DNA from: Rotaria socialis
Lineage: Eukaryota > Rotifera > Eurotatoria > Philodinida > Philodinidae
NCBI GenBank assembly: GCA_905331475.1
Contig: CAJNYU010000560.1
Location: 1-64,000 of the forward strand
Length of the DNA stretch: 64,000 nt
Reading direction: 5' to 3'
Shown here: piece by piece, positions 27,201-40,255 of the stretch
Numbering within the stretch: the stretch's first letter is position 1
How the letters are laid out: each line of letters starts with the position of its first letter
Notes under the pieces: model-generated
Databases searched by the model: none
The model's input: the letters and a program-made list of their open reading frames with translations, nothing else
Told to the model about the DNA's origin: nothing
Program-made: the position numbers and the translations under genes

Positions 27201-28011
27201 TTATTATTCAGTTAAACATTATGAATTCAAAGTATCATCGTACGGAGAAAATCTCAAGTTTCACTTCCTGTGAATGTAGCTTCATCCAAACAACATCGAT
27301 ATGATCTTTGAAATAAAAAAATGCAATTTCTAATGATCTAACTTACCATTTCGATTATCATGTGAATGTGTAGTATGAAGATTACTTTGATTCGATATTG
27401 GTTCTAGATTATTCAAGATATTTGAAATATAGAAATATATTCTTTTTCATACTTGGTAATGGTTGATTTTTCTGTTGCAATGACATTGAATTAAATCCAT
27501 GACGAAATGAATCAAGAGTGAACACTTGTCTTTCTTGATTTTTATTCATTTCACTTCTATTTGATCTTTTATTATTGTCTTTTGTTATCGTAACCTTTTC
27601 GTCTACTTCTTCCTCTTCGCTTTCAGTTAAATCTTCATATAAATCATCATCATCATCGTTGTCATCATAATTATCTGGTTTTTCAAACGTACGTTCTTCT
27701 ATGTTTTGTAACCAACTATCAATGATTTGATTTTGTGACATTGATAAAACGCATGCGTTTGATGCTGATTCCAGTAAGAAAAGTAATTCATCATCGCTAA
27801 ACAATTGATTCGATGGTGTGAGGATTATTTGAGATATACATTCAAAAATTAATTCATGATATCCATGTAATTGTTGACGTATTTCAGGTGTTTGAAGAAT
27901 ATTAATTAAAGATTCATAAGCAGAGTCAACTTTTTTCTTATCATTTGATGAAGATGATAATTCATTGTCAAGTAACTGTTGCAGACGAACTTCAATTTTA
28001 TCTTTAGCCAT
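21271..28011 (-). CDS. Large orphan protein with CCHC zinc knuckle and repeated helical motif
   Basis: Nine exons join in frame: about 28011-27457, 27405-27348, 26826-26652, 26596-25363, 25292-25243, 24456-23895, 23853-23031, 21963-21687 and 21628-21271. The protein is about 1,360 residues. It begins MAKDKIEVRLQQLLDNELSS, has a strongly acidic segment (DNDDDDDLYEDLTESEEEE), then a basic Asn-rich stretch and a zinc knuckle CYICGEYGHVQYDC (C-x2-C-x4-H-x4-C), so RNA or single-stranded nucleic acid binding is plausible. Most of the rest is predicted helical, with a recurring pattern F/L-S/T-x-D/E-Q/E-x-x-x-L: for example FTNDQYSKL, FSNEQLNEL, LSKDQYEYL, FSSEQLKEL, LSNAEQQRL, LSEQQYKLI and FDDRQVRQC. 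Introns 27347-26827, 25242-24457 and 23030-21964 are long. I do not recognise the family and assign no function. Confidence 0.8.
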
Positions 28012-31000
28012 ATTTTCAAATTCAATATGTTTTAAAATATTACTTTGAAAAATATATAACTGAAAGAAAACAGAAATGAGAAATCTTTTGAAATTTAACT
28101 GCTTTTTTTGTAACTCTAATAAGATTCAATACAACATCTAATCTAATACGAATATGTTTAATTTTACTCTGACTTTTTTTTAAAAGATGTCGCAGTGTCC
28201 TGCATTGATTTACAAAGCAAAGAACACAATAAAGAGTTTTTTCCTTTGACGTAAAATCGACCGATTGCATCAATGAAACAATAATCGTATTCTAAACATC
28301 TGCTGTTTGCTAATCGATTGATTTGACAATAAAACCATTCATTCTTGCAGTTGTCGTTATTACAAGATGACTTTATATTTTTAGCACCACTGTATTTATA
28401 CTTGAGCAGAAATCTATACCAAATGAGAACCATATGTCACCAAATACATATTTTTAATGTATTCTATTATTCAAACTGAATGAAAGCTATAAACTATTGA
28501 AGTTCAATTCCATATCTATTGGCACATCTGATACCATGATCATATGTATATATTGGTTGTGCTGTTTCTGCTCAGTCTACTTTATTGCCGTTCACTAAGT
28601 GAAATAATATTGAGTCTAGTAAGTTACATTTTTCCTTGTATTGTTTTGCAGTTTGGTTCCAGTAAAATATTTTCCAAAATTATAATTATATTAATCGTTG
28701 ATTTTCAATTATTAAAAAACTTTTGTCCTATACGATTTTGAATCTTTTCTCAATATATAAAGACCGGACTTTTTAGTAAGATTCCTGCTCTTTGCATCTA
28801 TTTTCATCATTTTAACTGCATGAACTTGGAAGTAAAACGATCTATTTATCTATAATGAAATCACTATAAAGCATGTAAATGTCATTTTAAATACTTGCTA
28901 TTTCTTTTATATACAATTAATTTATACGAAAAAAAAGAAACATGACATTTCAAGTAGTTATTGCAAAAAGAGAGAGAAATATCTCGACTACATTACTGAT
29001 GAAACGAAATTTTAAAATAGGTATTTTTCAAAACTTTTATCACCAACGTAAATATGAAAACGGAATTTAGAGAAAATTATGCAATGATACTTGTGCAAAA
29101 TAAAAACTATTGACCTCTTCTTTATTTCATTGGTAGATATCATAATTATTTCTTTTACATTCATTGAAAGTGTGTATTGGTTATTAGTGAAAGAGAATCG
29201 ATGTCGTGATTTTATCTATTAAAAAATATCATGAATGCATGTTTGTCATTACTCTTCAAGTGTCACTAAAAATTCAGATCTACAATTTCTATTTACAAAA
29301 ACAAAATTGGAAAAGATTGACTCAACAAACATCACAATCAAACAAACAAAAAAGGTAAATATAATCCTTCTAGTATGCTAAGTTAATTTTATTAGAATTT
29401 ATTGAAACACAAAAATAAAATAGTAGTGTAGAATACTTTAAAACTGGTATGCAATGGTCTGTATTTTTCTCTCTATGTTAATCTATCATGTATAAACCGT
29501 AAGAGTTCTTATGAAAAGTCTCGAGACAGAGCTCTTTTCAAAGTTTAAATTATCTTTCTATACTCTATTCAAACTTAAATTGAATAATACTTTCGGTTTA
29601 CGTATCGCCATAATGTTGTCTATGCATAAATTTCACTTGTATTCCAAATTGGCATATGATCATATTTTGCTTTTATTGTAAATAGAAATTAGTTTATTTG
29701 CAAATTTGATTGGTGAAAAAAATGGTATATGATGATTTTAGCGCGCAAACGGACTTCCAAATATTCATCTATGTCAGCTGGTATCAAAACCTTAAAATAA
29801 GATGATATACCAAATGTAACTATCGAATGTATTCGACTGTAATCAGTACGACAAATTATATTTGTTTCACTAACGATCTTAGTGATTATGTGTCACCTTG
29901 ATCGATTACTGCTCTGTTATTAGAACGATGGCTGTTGTCACAAAATTGATTACATCATCATCGATTGCGAGAGTAAAATCAGTGATCATTATGATGATGA
30001 TCATGTTTGATTAGACTTGTTAATCTATTCCAGAAGCTTCTTTCTAAATTCACCTGAATATTTAGTCAAGACCATAGATTCAACTAGAATGTATAGTTGT
30101 GATGTATCCTTATAAGATTTATTTTTGCGCAAAGGTTCTAAATAGTAATTTGCATCCGTATTAATGTTACTTTGGTGGCATCACAATTCAATTCACATTA
30201 TCGACAATAAAAATCGTTTACATTTTCTTGATGATATGTATTTCAAATTAGCCATAATGTCGTTAAATCTTATTCTGTAACAATATTTATGCATAGAAGT
30301 GCAATCGGTTGTATGTGTAATTCTAAGAACGAAGTAGAGAGTATGGTCGTAGCCAACTCATAGAGAAACTTTACAGATAAGAAATGTTAAGCAGTAATAA
30401 TCAGTCATAGGTACAAGTCTTTTAAGGAATATGCCAATATCAACTACTCCTGCGCATTCACAATCCGTATTGTTTTATAGGGCTATGAAAATCACTTGAT
30501 ATACATTCATATTTTATTTGCGAATAGTCACCGATAGAAATACGCAATCTTTTTTCTATTTTGATTATTTTATCAATGACAGTTTCACGAGTTCGATTGA
30601 CACGGTCGCTCGTATCATTTGGCTCATAGCACAGTTGTGTACGCCGTAGCATAAACTTCGATACGTGTTACAATATTGACTGCAATATTGATTCGTATGT
30701 AATGTAAGTTTCAACCGTAACGGACACTGATATAGTTATTCAAATGAGGACAATTAGAATTTTTTTGTTTGTTTAAACAGACTCTTAGTTTAATAATCGG
30801 ATAGGTAATGTATATTTCACTATTCAAATTAAGTCAGTTTGAAAATGATGTCACCAAAACTTGTTAGAAACACTAATGGTACAAGTTGTAACAATAGAAA
30901 GTATTTCGGAGATAATTCGAAGCATTCTTAGATTCTGAGCTTTGTATAAAAACACAGTTCTAATTGAAAATACTCTTGTTTTACGTACAAAAAAATTGTT

Positions 31001-33945
31001 TTTCTCTAAAATTTATTCATACTAGAAAATTAAAAAAAAGAATAAGCAAGACTTTTATATAATCGTTCGTGTAATGAAATAGAATTTGTATTCATCATTA
31101 TTTTTGGAATAAAATATTCATGAATAAAAATATATCTATTTCATTAGTTCAGTTGCATTTTATATACATTTTAAGATATAGAAATACTCCTAAATAGTTG
31201 TCACTATATGAATTAGAATGTTCGTATAACGCTAGATTTTATTTTGATGTCCAATAATATTTCTAAACAGTTTGAAATATCGATGACATTCTTTTCTTCC
31301 ACGCAGAGTCACATTTTCATTTAACTTCCATTTATTATAAGCAGTTATTCACTATTGTATGAAATAAAATAAATTAATGATATATTTATGCCGCTACGTT
31401 GCATTTCGATTATCGTCGACCTGGACCACTTGAAATTTTCTATTAGGTGACGATTTAGATTCGATGAAGTGTGTTGAAAATTTGCAAATGTCTTTAAAAT
31501 TCATCGTTTTTAGACTTAAGCGCGGCAAAATATTGACAGATTATTGGATTAAATTATAAAGTTTCAGATCGATATATTATTTTACTTTAGATGAGAAATT
31601 TCGAACAATATTATTGTATCCAATTTTGCTATTTCTTTTCTTATGTTAAGTTGATATTTTCAAGTCTAAACAACTTAACATAACAATAGGAATCACATAT
31701 CAATTCATGAATATTCGCGTATTTAATGATGATTTTGATCAATGCATATTTTGGATCTTGCTCTAGTTATATTTCGTTTGTTGACATAAACAAAAACATT
31801 TAAATTTATTCTAGTTCCTTTTTTTATGTCATTTTCAATTTTCCAATACTAGTCCCTTGTCACTGTCTTATAAACACGAGTGCACCTTTTTTTTGTTATA
31901 CATCTCGGATGTATTCCAGTGGCCAAATCGTTTGATTATATTCGAATAATAAATTGTAAAATTAGATTCTGTAAATCAACAGTTATCAGCTCTATGTTTT
32001 GCTATCGACCAGTACAAAAATGACAATATGTTAGTAAAGGAAGTAATTGTGTCTTTCGATATATCCATTCAATAAATAGAATATAGAATCAATAAAATCT
32101 TTGTATCCTATTTCATCGACTCAAACGATTGAAATCTCTTGAAAATGGTAGGTAATAATATGAATAAAATTTCTAATCTAAATAATAAAACCTGTGGGTC
32201 CAGAACTTTATATTCATTTGTTACTTAAAATCCTTTTCGTGCGCCTTTTCGTTTTAAATAAAAAAAGGGATTTTTCTTGTGAAAAAAATAAAAATAAAAC
32301 TTATATGAATAATGTAATGATCTCAATGCCTATTTTGGCTATTAATATCACCGGAGACGTTCTTGGTTTTTACATTCACTCATGGTGTCTAGTATCAAAA
32401 AAATTGTTTTTCTTTTCATTCTGTCTCCTATCGAAATAATGTATGTAAAACTAATGGGATATATCGATACAATAGCTTAGCGTCGAACGTTAATAGGCTA
32501 CACTTTGTAAAAGTATTGCATTTTTGTACTTATCATTTGTTCAGTAGATGATAATCATTGAATAATGCCCTTAAAATTTTTCTACTAAATTTTTTTCATG
32601 ATATTAGCTGCTAAAGATTCAAAGCATGCATGTCAGCAAAACGATACAAATAGATGATAATAGAACTACTAATATACAATTTATGCTTATGTGCGTCTAT
32701 TTGGTTGTTATTTGTCTGTTCTTTCGGTATATGTTGTTATTCATTTTTTCATTCTCCTGGCAGTAGTTGTCATTTCGATCTTTCAGCATTTTTATTGACG
32801 TCGTTTTCGACACGATGATATTTTTTTTATTCGTTCTATCAACACTATATTTATCTAATGATCTTATATAACTGTTATACATCTTCAGTTGAGTGGTATT
32901 ATTATAGGTACAGGTCCGTATTCATATATTTAAAAAAAAATAACTCATTATTCTCTATCGTCCAATACACTTGAGAGTAACTCATACTTGTTAGAAAACT
33001 TGAAATAATTATGTTTGAAATATGTTAAATTATAGTAATATTTCTTATCATATAAGTGACTATATTGAAATTTAGATTACTGACTAGCGGATAACTTTTT
33101 TTTTACCATCTATATCGTCATGTTAGTAAAAATGGGAAAGAGTCAAGCAACATCTTTTAATGAATAAATAAATTCAAAATCAACTTGAATCTTTTAAAAG
33201 AGATGAACGAAATCATTCTTAGTAAACATTCTACTGACCCTGTTTGGTCTTATTTCCTGATTATTTCATACCACTTTGCATATTACGGTGGAACAATAAT
33301 CAATATATGATTATTATTTCATGATTACACATAATATCAAACTTTTCAAATTGATATTTTTTTTCTCATTATTACTCTTTCCTATTTGGAACATTTTTTG
33401 TAATGAGAATAATTTAAATGAATCCCAAATAATTCTAGTATTTTATTGAATTAGCTAATTTTAAGATTTTTATTAATATATTTATTCTTACGATTTGAGA
33501 ATCTAAAACAAGATTGCCATCTCCTATTCTTTGTATTTCATTTGTAATCAACAATTGTTCTTTTTTCTATATAATGTGAGGTCACGTAAATGACATTATA
33601 TCATGAAGGAAAAAAAGAAATGAGCGTTACCTTTTCCCTTTATGTGCCTGCTTATTAGATGTGCCATACAAGCAAATGAAAAGAGAAAAAGAGCAAAGAA
33701 CAAAAAGCTTACCTGAATGGAAAAGAAAAGAATATTGGATGGAATTGTTAAGAGCTATGCGTGATGTGAGGTTAGTATTGTTATATGAGGGTAGAAAAAG
33801 TAGGTAAGGTCTTGATCTCTAAATTGAGCGAACAGAAAAAAAAAGAGGAAAAAAGAATGTTCGTGCTCTTTCCTTCGTCTGTGCACACATTTTTGGTTTC
33901 TCTCATTATTAATTGAACATTGAAAATTATGCTATGTTGATTTAG
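28012..33945. other. 5.9 kb gene-free AT-rich region
   Basis: No frame with domain similarity or convincing splice structure on either strand. The best remaining frame is 30458-30652 on the minus strand (64 codons), with a mixed, charged composition but no recognisable domain. Overlapping short frames at 28040-28433 on the minus strand lie upstream of the large orphan gene and could be transcribed leader. The region could hide distal regulatory elements, lncRNA or small tRNA-like genes that I could not identify by eye. Confidence 0.45.
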
Positions 33946-34678
33946 ATGGAGAATCCGCCAGACCTCATTGTTGTGGTCGCACCAGATGAACAAAATCAAG
34001 ATAAAAAGAAATTACTTGTGGAAACTATCAACGAGAAAAAAGATAAACAACAAAATGAATTAATAACAAAACTTCAATTGGATAAACATATGCTTGAATG
34101 TCAACTTCAACAATTACGAGCCCAAATAGCTGCACGTAATAATACTGAATTTGCTGAACAGTCACGTTTATTACAACAACGATTTCAAGATGAAATACAA
34201 TCTGTTGTTCAACATCACGCTGAATTAGTTCAGGGTACTACTACGAACTTATCTGCTTACGTAACAAATATTTTACAAAAAAGTATTGAAGATATTGAAA
34301 GTTTAAGGTCAGTTTACTTTTTTACTTTGATCATCATCGATATTTTTATTTCTATTCATACCAATGTATAGATTATTGCATCAAAAAGAATTAGGTGCAC
34401 ATTCAAAAATGATCAATGATTGTATTCAACATCAATCCTGTGAAATGAATGAACTTTGTCATCATTTAATTAATCAACAACGTCAAAGGCCTTTAAATTT
34501 ATTCAATACATATATTGATAATTTTCGAACTGCACTCAGCAATTTAAAAACAAGTTTTGATTCAAAAATGAATTATCTAAGTGATATTCATGTATCAACA
34601 ATCGACAAATTAAATGCGAAACATGAAACTGAGATAGAGGAAATTAAATGCGAATTATATTTGATGTCTAATCGATAA
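33946..34678 (+). CDS. Coiled-coil protein of unknown function, two exons
   Basis: Exons 33946-34307 and 34372-34678 join in frame (ESLR to LLHQKE) into about 222 residues. From about residue 25 to 90 the sequence is a high-probability coiled coil rich in Gln, Lys, Glu and Leu (KLQLDKHMLECQLQQLRAQ). The second exon is also helical (LNAKHETEIEEIKCELYLM near the end). The N-terminus MENPPDLIVVVAPDEQ is non-helical. There is no signal peptide or membrane span. The ATG at 33946 is the first in frame and follows a stop-rich leader. I do not recognise a family; a structural or scaffold role is possible but not shown. Confidence 0.7.
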
Positions 34679-36831
34679 ATTGATCTATTTCAAAGTTGAA
34701 TTCTTTTCGTTTTGAATCATACTCTGTATACGACAAAAGGCTATTGCATGCCAGATTATTAAGGAAAAGTGTGTCATTTTTGTTTCTTTTTTGAGTATAA
34801 TTCAGTCGAATAAATATTTTGAAAATCTAATGAATCAGTCATATATTATATCAAAATCCAAGAGAAAAACAAAATACATAGCATGTCTCATTTTGAACCA
34901 GTTCAACTTTTTGACAATAAATATTGAAATATAGTATTGAAGACTAATGAATTGAGTCAAATGTCTTTAGTTTGACTGCGATATTAATAGAAAAAGGTTT
35001 TGTTTTCATAGTTGTTGAAGAATTCACAATGCAATGACATTATATACGTACTACGAATATTATGTGAACAATTACTTGAAATCAAGAAAAGAACTGTATT
35101 TGCAAAGATTTGATTAATAGGACAAGGTTGATAGAGATACTTTGATATAAACAAGATTGGAACGTATATCTTGTTAAAGATAAAAAAACAAGACGAGTTG
35201 CCTTTAGCATTTGACAAGGATTTCTATTGTGATCTCTTACATTATATTTGTCCTTACTGAAACGATTAAATTTCGAAATATCTGAAATCGAAGAGAATGT
35301 CGATAAAGATCAATGTTAATTTTCTGCTCCTAAGGTGATGGATATCAGATTATCATCGATAAGATCTGTAAAACTAACGACATAGTCGTTTTTTTGAAAT
35401 AAACGAAACAATAGTAATCTAATCAGATAGACGTTTCTATATTTTTTCCTTCATTTTTAAAATCATAATAAAATTATTTCATTATTACCAAAAAAACTCA
35501 ATCTGTGGCCGGAAAATTTCTAGCCAATTAGTTATTCTTGACGACTGTTTCTCCCTCAATATAAAAATAGCAGTAAAATTAATGAAAGAAGTGTAATCAA
35601 TCTCATCACATTTATCAAAACTCAACATCTAATCATAAATTAACCAGCTGTCAGGAACTTAGATACGACAAAAAAAGAATTCTGTTTTTAAGGATACAGC
35701 ATATAGATGTGAAATTCAATTACCAAGATAATGGTAAATCTTAGACTGACGAGTAACAGCTCACTCTCAATCGAATGCAGCACATGTTGTCTATGAAACA
35801 AGGAATGAAAAAATAGCCATTGATGAGGTTATATTTATCTTAAGTAAAAAAAGTGATGTATCCAACAAAATATGATCAAGTATTTGTTGGAGATATCTAG
35901 TCTAGAGAATCAATCGATCTCAGTATGATGGAACATATTGCAACAATAATTTAAGATGATATTGACAATTGAGACGCCAGTGATTTTTTTGCCCTACCAA
36001 TATTAAATTCTATCTGACAGGTAAACAATGATCGAACTGGCTAATATTCTCTCATGAATCATTATTCAACTTTTAATTCTGTACCAGTAAAAGATAAACC
36101 CGAATGCATCATATTTGTCACTCTCTATAACATTAGTAATAGCATGCGGGCCTGGTGTCGCACGACTGCTCTTGTGGCTCCTAATTCTCATGAGCAGTAT
36201 TTCTTCTCTTTTATATCAGTGAGCAGACAACTTCCTTGAACTATAGATTCTATATTATGGTCAATATATAGAATTGAATTTCACAGTGAAATGTTTAATC
36301 ACGAAATTTCAAATTTCTTCTTGTTCACAATCGATTGCCAGCAACAAGAAATAAATCATCTAAAAGTTACAAAACACCTTCCAATACTAACAAAATGGAA
36401 CAAGAGTTAGATTCATTTTATTCTTCGAAAACTTATAGAAACAAACAGAGAAATCGATTAGTTTTGCACATAGAGAGCTGTATAAAATAATAATTTTTAT
36501 TAATCAAAATAGTTTTCATTCGAACAAGTAAAATCTTCTATAGTTACATTAGAGATGAAACTGTTTTGATATTTCGTATCAGTAAATAAACTAGAACCGT
36601 TAGGTATGCAGACTTTTCTCTTTTTTTTCCCTAAGGGAATTCTATTTTCCATAGTGCGCATTTGTTTACATGGTTGAATTCTATACATCCATTATTCGAT
36701 AAAAAACTCGTTATTCAAAATTCTTTTGAACTCGTATGAACGCTTTATTGTTCTTGTTGAATGATAGACAATTACAATGACAATAACACTTATTACAAAG
36801 AAAATAGGCAACAACATATTACATATGAGAT
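34679..36831. other. AT-rich spacer
   Basis: About 2.1 kb without a convincing gene. Frames at 34984-35217 (minus), 36054-36239 (plus) and 36500-36688 (minus) are short and domain-free. No repeat family was noticed. Confidence 0.5.
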
Positions 36832-37956
36832 TTATTTCATTAAAAACGATAGTAATCCAATAAAGCTAAAGCCAAGAAGTATACAGAAAACTTTCGCAAG
36901 ACGACAACGATTTGCATTATTTGATGAAGAATGTCGATGATGTGTAGACATGTTTAATTCATTTGGTAAAACATCAAAAAATGTGATATAAAAGAAAGTT
37001 CCACATGCAAAAGCACGTAAAATTTCATGAAAGATTTTTGTAGCACGATTTGTAGGTAATAACTCTTGCATACTAATTATAAATAAAATTCCAATGGGTG
37101 TTGCAATTGAAATTAAAAAGCATGACAAATAAGCTAAACGCTTATTTGTTATATTCATTAACTTTAATCCAACGCTAAATGCAATAATCGATTTATGAAG
37201 GATAATAGCAAAAAATAATTCAAAAAATGATTTATATTCATTATTGGAACCAAGTGCCATACCTTCGAATATTGAATGGATAATTAAAGAAAGTATTAAA
37301 ATAAAATTTCTTGTTAATATTAATCGATTTTTATTTGTCGTCAAGTTATCTTTATGTTCACTAATCTCAAATTGATGTTCACTACTCGAATTTCTAATCA
37401 CTAATGGATCTTGATCGTTTACATTTGCAAACGATGTTTCATCATCTTCAGGTGACAATACTATTGTCGGCTTTTTACTCATATGTGCTACGGAATGTAC
37501 AGAAACTGTTTGACACGATAAAATTACTTGTTCAATAAATAGAACTAAAAAAAGTCCACAACCAATAAGAAATTCAGCGATCGGATAACGTTTAAAATTT
37601 TGATTATCATATTGAAATTCATTTTTGATAGTTGTATTAATATGATGAACAACTTCAGGTAATAAATCAAGTAAACATGCACCAAGAAAAATGCCACCAC
37701 CAAATGAAGTTACGCAAGTTAATAATGTATTGAGCGAGCATGATGAAATTTGTACTCGAGTAGAACTCGATTTGTTACGATTTTTGATCCATGAAAATAG
37801 GTAAATAGGTAGAGTTGAAACAAAAAAAGTCGAAAAGAAAAAAACAGCCGAAAGAATTAACTTGATAACGATGATATTCATCACGAGAGAAATATAAAAT
37901 ATAGAATCTAAAGTGAAAGCAAATAAAACTAATATACTATATGATAAAATTAACAA
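36832..37956 (-). CDS. ZIP-family zinc transporter (SLC39A1/2/3-like), intronless
   Basis: A 374-residue, single-exon membrane protein with the eight-helix ZIP layout: three N-terminal helices, a long hydrophilic loop, then five more helices. Early motifs are SFGGGIFLGACLLDLLPEV in the TM2-TM3 region. The metal site in TM4 is HSIFEGMALG, the family HSxxEG signature, and TM5 carries HKSIIAFSVGLKL with the conserved HK. The cytosolic loop (about residues 150-215) is acidic with some His and Ser. The final helix ends LSFLMK. ZIP proteins bring zinc, and sometimes iron, into the cytosol at the plasma membrane. The ATG at 37956 is followed by a hydrophobic extension; a downstream Met (MNIIVIKLIL) may be the real start. 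The absence of introns contrasts with most neighbours. Confidence 0.9.
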   Translation of the reverse strand: MLILSYSILVLFAFTLDSIFYISLVMNIIVIKLILSAVFFFSTFFVSTLPIYLFSWIKNRNKSSSTRVQISSCSLNTLLTCVTSFGGGIFLGACLLDLLPEVVHHINTTIKNEFQYDNQNFKRYPIAEFLIGCGLFLVLFIEQVILSCQTVSVHSVAHMSKKPTIVLSPEDDETSFANVNDQDPLVIRNSSSEHQFEISEHKDNLTTNKNRLILTRNFILILSLIIHSIFEGMALGSNNEYKSFFELFFAIILHKSIIAFSVGLKLMNITNKRLAYLSCFLISIATPIGILFIISMQELLPTNRATKIFHEILRAFACGTFFYITFFDVLPNELNMSTHHRHSSSNNANRCRLAKVFCILLGFSFIGLLSFLMK

Positions 37957-38738
37957 ATTTTCTCAGTGAATATATTTTCACATGTTTTGCTTACGTTATG
38001 ATTTAATTTTAAAATGATTACGGAGGTAGTTGAAGAACTTCAATGAAGATATTACTAGATTGTTTGAAAAAATAATGTGATATATCTAGTTGATTTTCTT
38101 TTTCTAATAAAAATTGATCAGTAATAGTATCATATGCTTTTTATCATTTATATACAACAAACACATCTGAAAATACAAAATCGATAAGTAAATACAGTAA
38201 GCTGATGCATAATGACATTATCTATACCAGGCAAATCAATCATGACACTTGCTCATGTGCCTTTAAAATACTTTTCTATGTTACACTGCTTTTTAAAAAT
38301 CGGAATCTCTCAAATTTTTTCGATTCGCTACTTCCAGTGTTGAGAAGTCATGTTTTTTCGTATATATTTTTATTCATCTGACTCAATATTCTACTATCAT
38401 GTCAGTATGATTCATTTCACAAAAAATAATATTTCTTCAATACTATTTTTTTTGTAGATTTTTGGATTATTTTGATCCATTTATGAAAAATAACTAGTCA
38501 TACTTGAGCCTCAAAATACAATTGAAAACTGTAGGCAAGAGTGTAAAATAGGGTTGTTCGTACTGCTTGGTTTATTTTTTGGTATGTTATATCAACGACA
38601 CTGACTTAGTTTTAAGAACTCTAATTGTTTCTATACGAAAAGTAAAAGAATAAATTTATGCAGAATATATACACGATTTTATTTCATTCTTAACAATATC
38701 AACACTGGAAAGTAAAAATAAGTATGCCCTTTCACAAA
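37957..38738. other. Spacer between ZIP transporter and TAF12
   Basis: About 780 bp, AT-rich, with no coding signal. It contains the upstream region of the minus-strand ZIP gene and the 3' flank of the minus-strand TAF12 gene. Confidence 0.5.
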
Positions 38739-39421
38739 TTAAGTAGATTGAGACGGTTGCTGTTTAGAATTTGATGATTTAGCATTTGCTGTTGACGACA
38801 TGTATGGTGTTTTTAATGACTAAAAATTAAAATGCATAAAAAAACGGATTATTTTTAATTGTACAATAACCTACTGCCTTAAGTACGTCATTTGTTAGAA
38901 ACTTTTTATATTGTTTTGGATCTTCCGTACCGAAGCCTGGAATCCACATACTGTATGTTCGTTCTGTAAAATACAATAAAACAAAATCTCCTATCCATAT
39001 TCAGCGGGATTCGACCTACCAAGATACAGTTGAACATCTTTCGATTCAACAGTATTCGATTTTCTATGTTTTGCATTTTGACATGAAGCAGCTAATGTTG
39101 AATCAACGAATTCTTCTGCTATTTGAACCAACATCTGTAGTGAAGTATAATTCAAAAATCATGAGTTGATCATCAAGAGAAACATACATCTTCAACTTCT
39201 TCATCGATTTGCATCATTGGATCTACTTGTTTAATTAATTCTTGAATAGCACGTTTATCCAAAAGCTTGAGAGAAATAAAATGAAATACAATAAAACAAA
39301 AATTATTTTCACTTCATCAATTTACACTTCGATCATTATCGCCTGTATTGGTTCCAGGTGTTGCTGTTGGTGTCGTCGTATTTGTTGAACGAACAAAACC
39401 ATTTTCATTTCGATATGCCAT
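38739..39421 (-). CDS. TAF12: TFIID/SAGA subunit TAF12, five short exons
   Basis: Histone-fold subunit shared by TFIID and SAGA; it pairs with TAF4 in TFIID and supports promoter recognition. Exons read, from the ATG at 39421: a Thr/Asn-rich leader (MAYRNENGFVRSTNTTTPT); LLDKRAIQELIKQVDPMMQI, which starts the histone fold; MLVQIAEEFVDSTLAASCQ followed by NAKHRKSNTVESKDVQLYL, the central and C-terminal helices; ERTYSMWIPGFGTEDPKQY, the diagnostic TAF12 WxIPGFG segment; and a Ser/Gln tail ending QPSQST. Total length is about 160 residues, matching animal TAF12. Introns are about 50-60 bp. The gene is divergent from the SR-protein gene across 0.83 kb. Identity is secure from the histone fold plus the WIPGFG motif. 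Confidence 0.94.
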
Positions 39422-40255
39422 CTTTCAGAAACCGAAAGAAAACTTTCAATTAATACTATCCTTTGCTGTCAGAGGAATAAACACCTACTTTTTCTTCGCC
39501 ATTGCTATGAATGATACGTACTTCTCGCGCCATCTACAAAAAATATCTTACATCAATGAATGAATCAAGAAGATCGTAACTAAAATAACTAAGAATTGAA
39601 TATAGACCGCAGTTACCATCTCATCATCCATTGCATTCACTTATTTTGTTCATTGTACGTAGAGTTATTAAAATGAAAGTCTAGAGAGCAGCACAAACCA
39701 AAAACAAATTGCAAACGCACACATACTACAGCGTAACTTGCTCGTAGAGAAGAGTATTTCTTTAGATTTTAGAATAGAGCTCTTTTATTTTTATATATTA
39801 AATAGAGTATAGGATCCATATTTATCGAACACCTCAATAAAATGCATAGCTAAATCAGTAGTTGTTAAAGTAGTATGACTCATCGAAAATTTCACAACAG
39901 TCACAAATCCAATGAATGAATGCATGTTGCATGCTTTGCTGTAATGCATTCAAGTCTCCAACGACACAGACAGACAGAGCAAGATAATAATTTTATTAGA
40001 TTGAAATCAGGCGAATGAAAACTAACGGTTACCAAATGCATTGATAACTTATAAAATATACTTGACAAATAGACGCGGACGGACGTACGAAGAAAAGAAT
40101 ATGTCTTTCTAGTCGAACAAAAAAAACAATTTTCATTCTTATTGAGTAACATATTAAAGAAATGTTGGACATTTTTTCTTCATTTTAGAGAGTAACTTGG
40201 ACGTCGAGATAGAAAGTTTGTTACATTCATCTACTGCACAATTGTAATACTAAAC
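39422..40255. other. Divergent intergenic region between TAF12 and the SR-protein gene
   Basis: About 830 bp between two divergent start codons. It presumably holds both promoters. The minus-strand frame at 39901-40152 is domain-free. No specific promoter element can be named with confidence. Confidence 0.5.
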
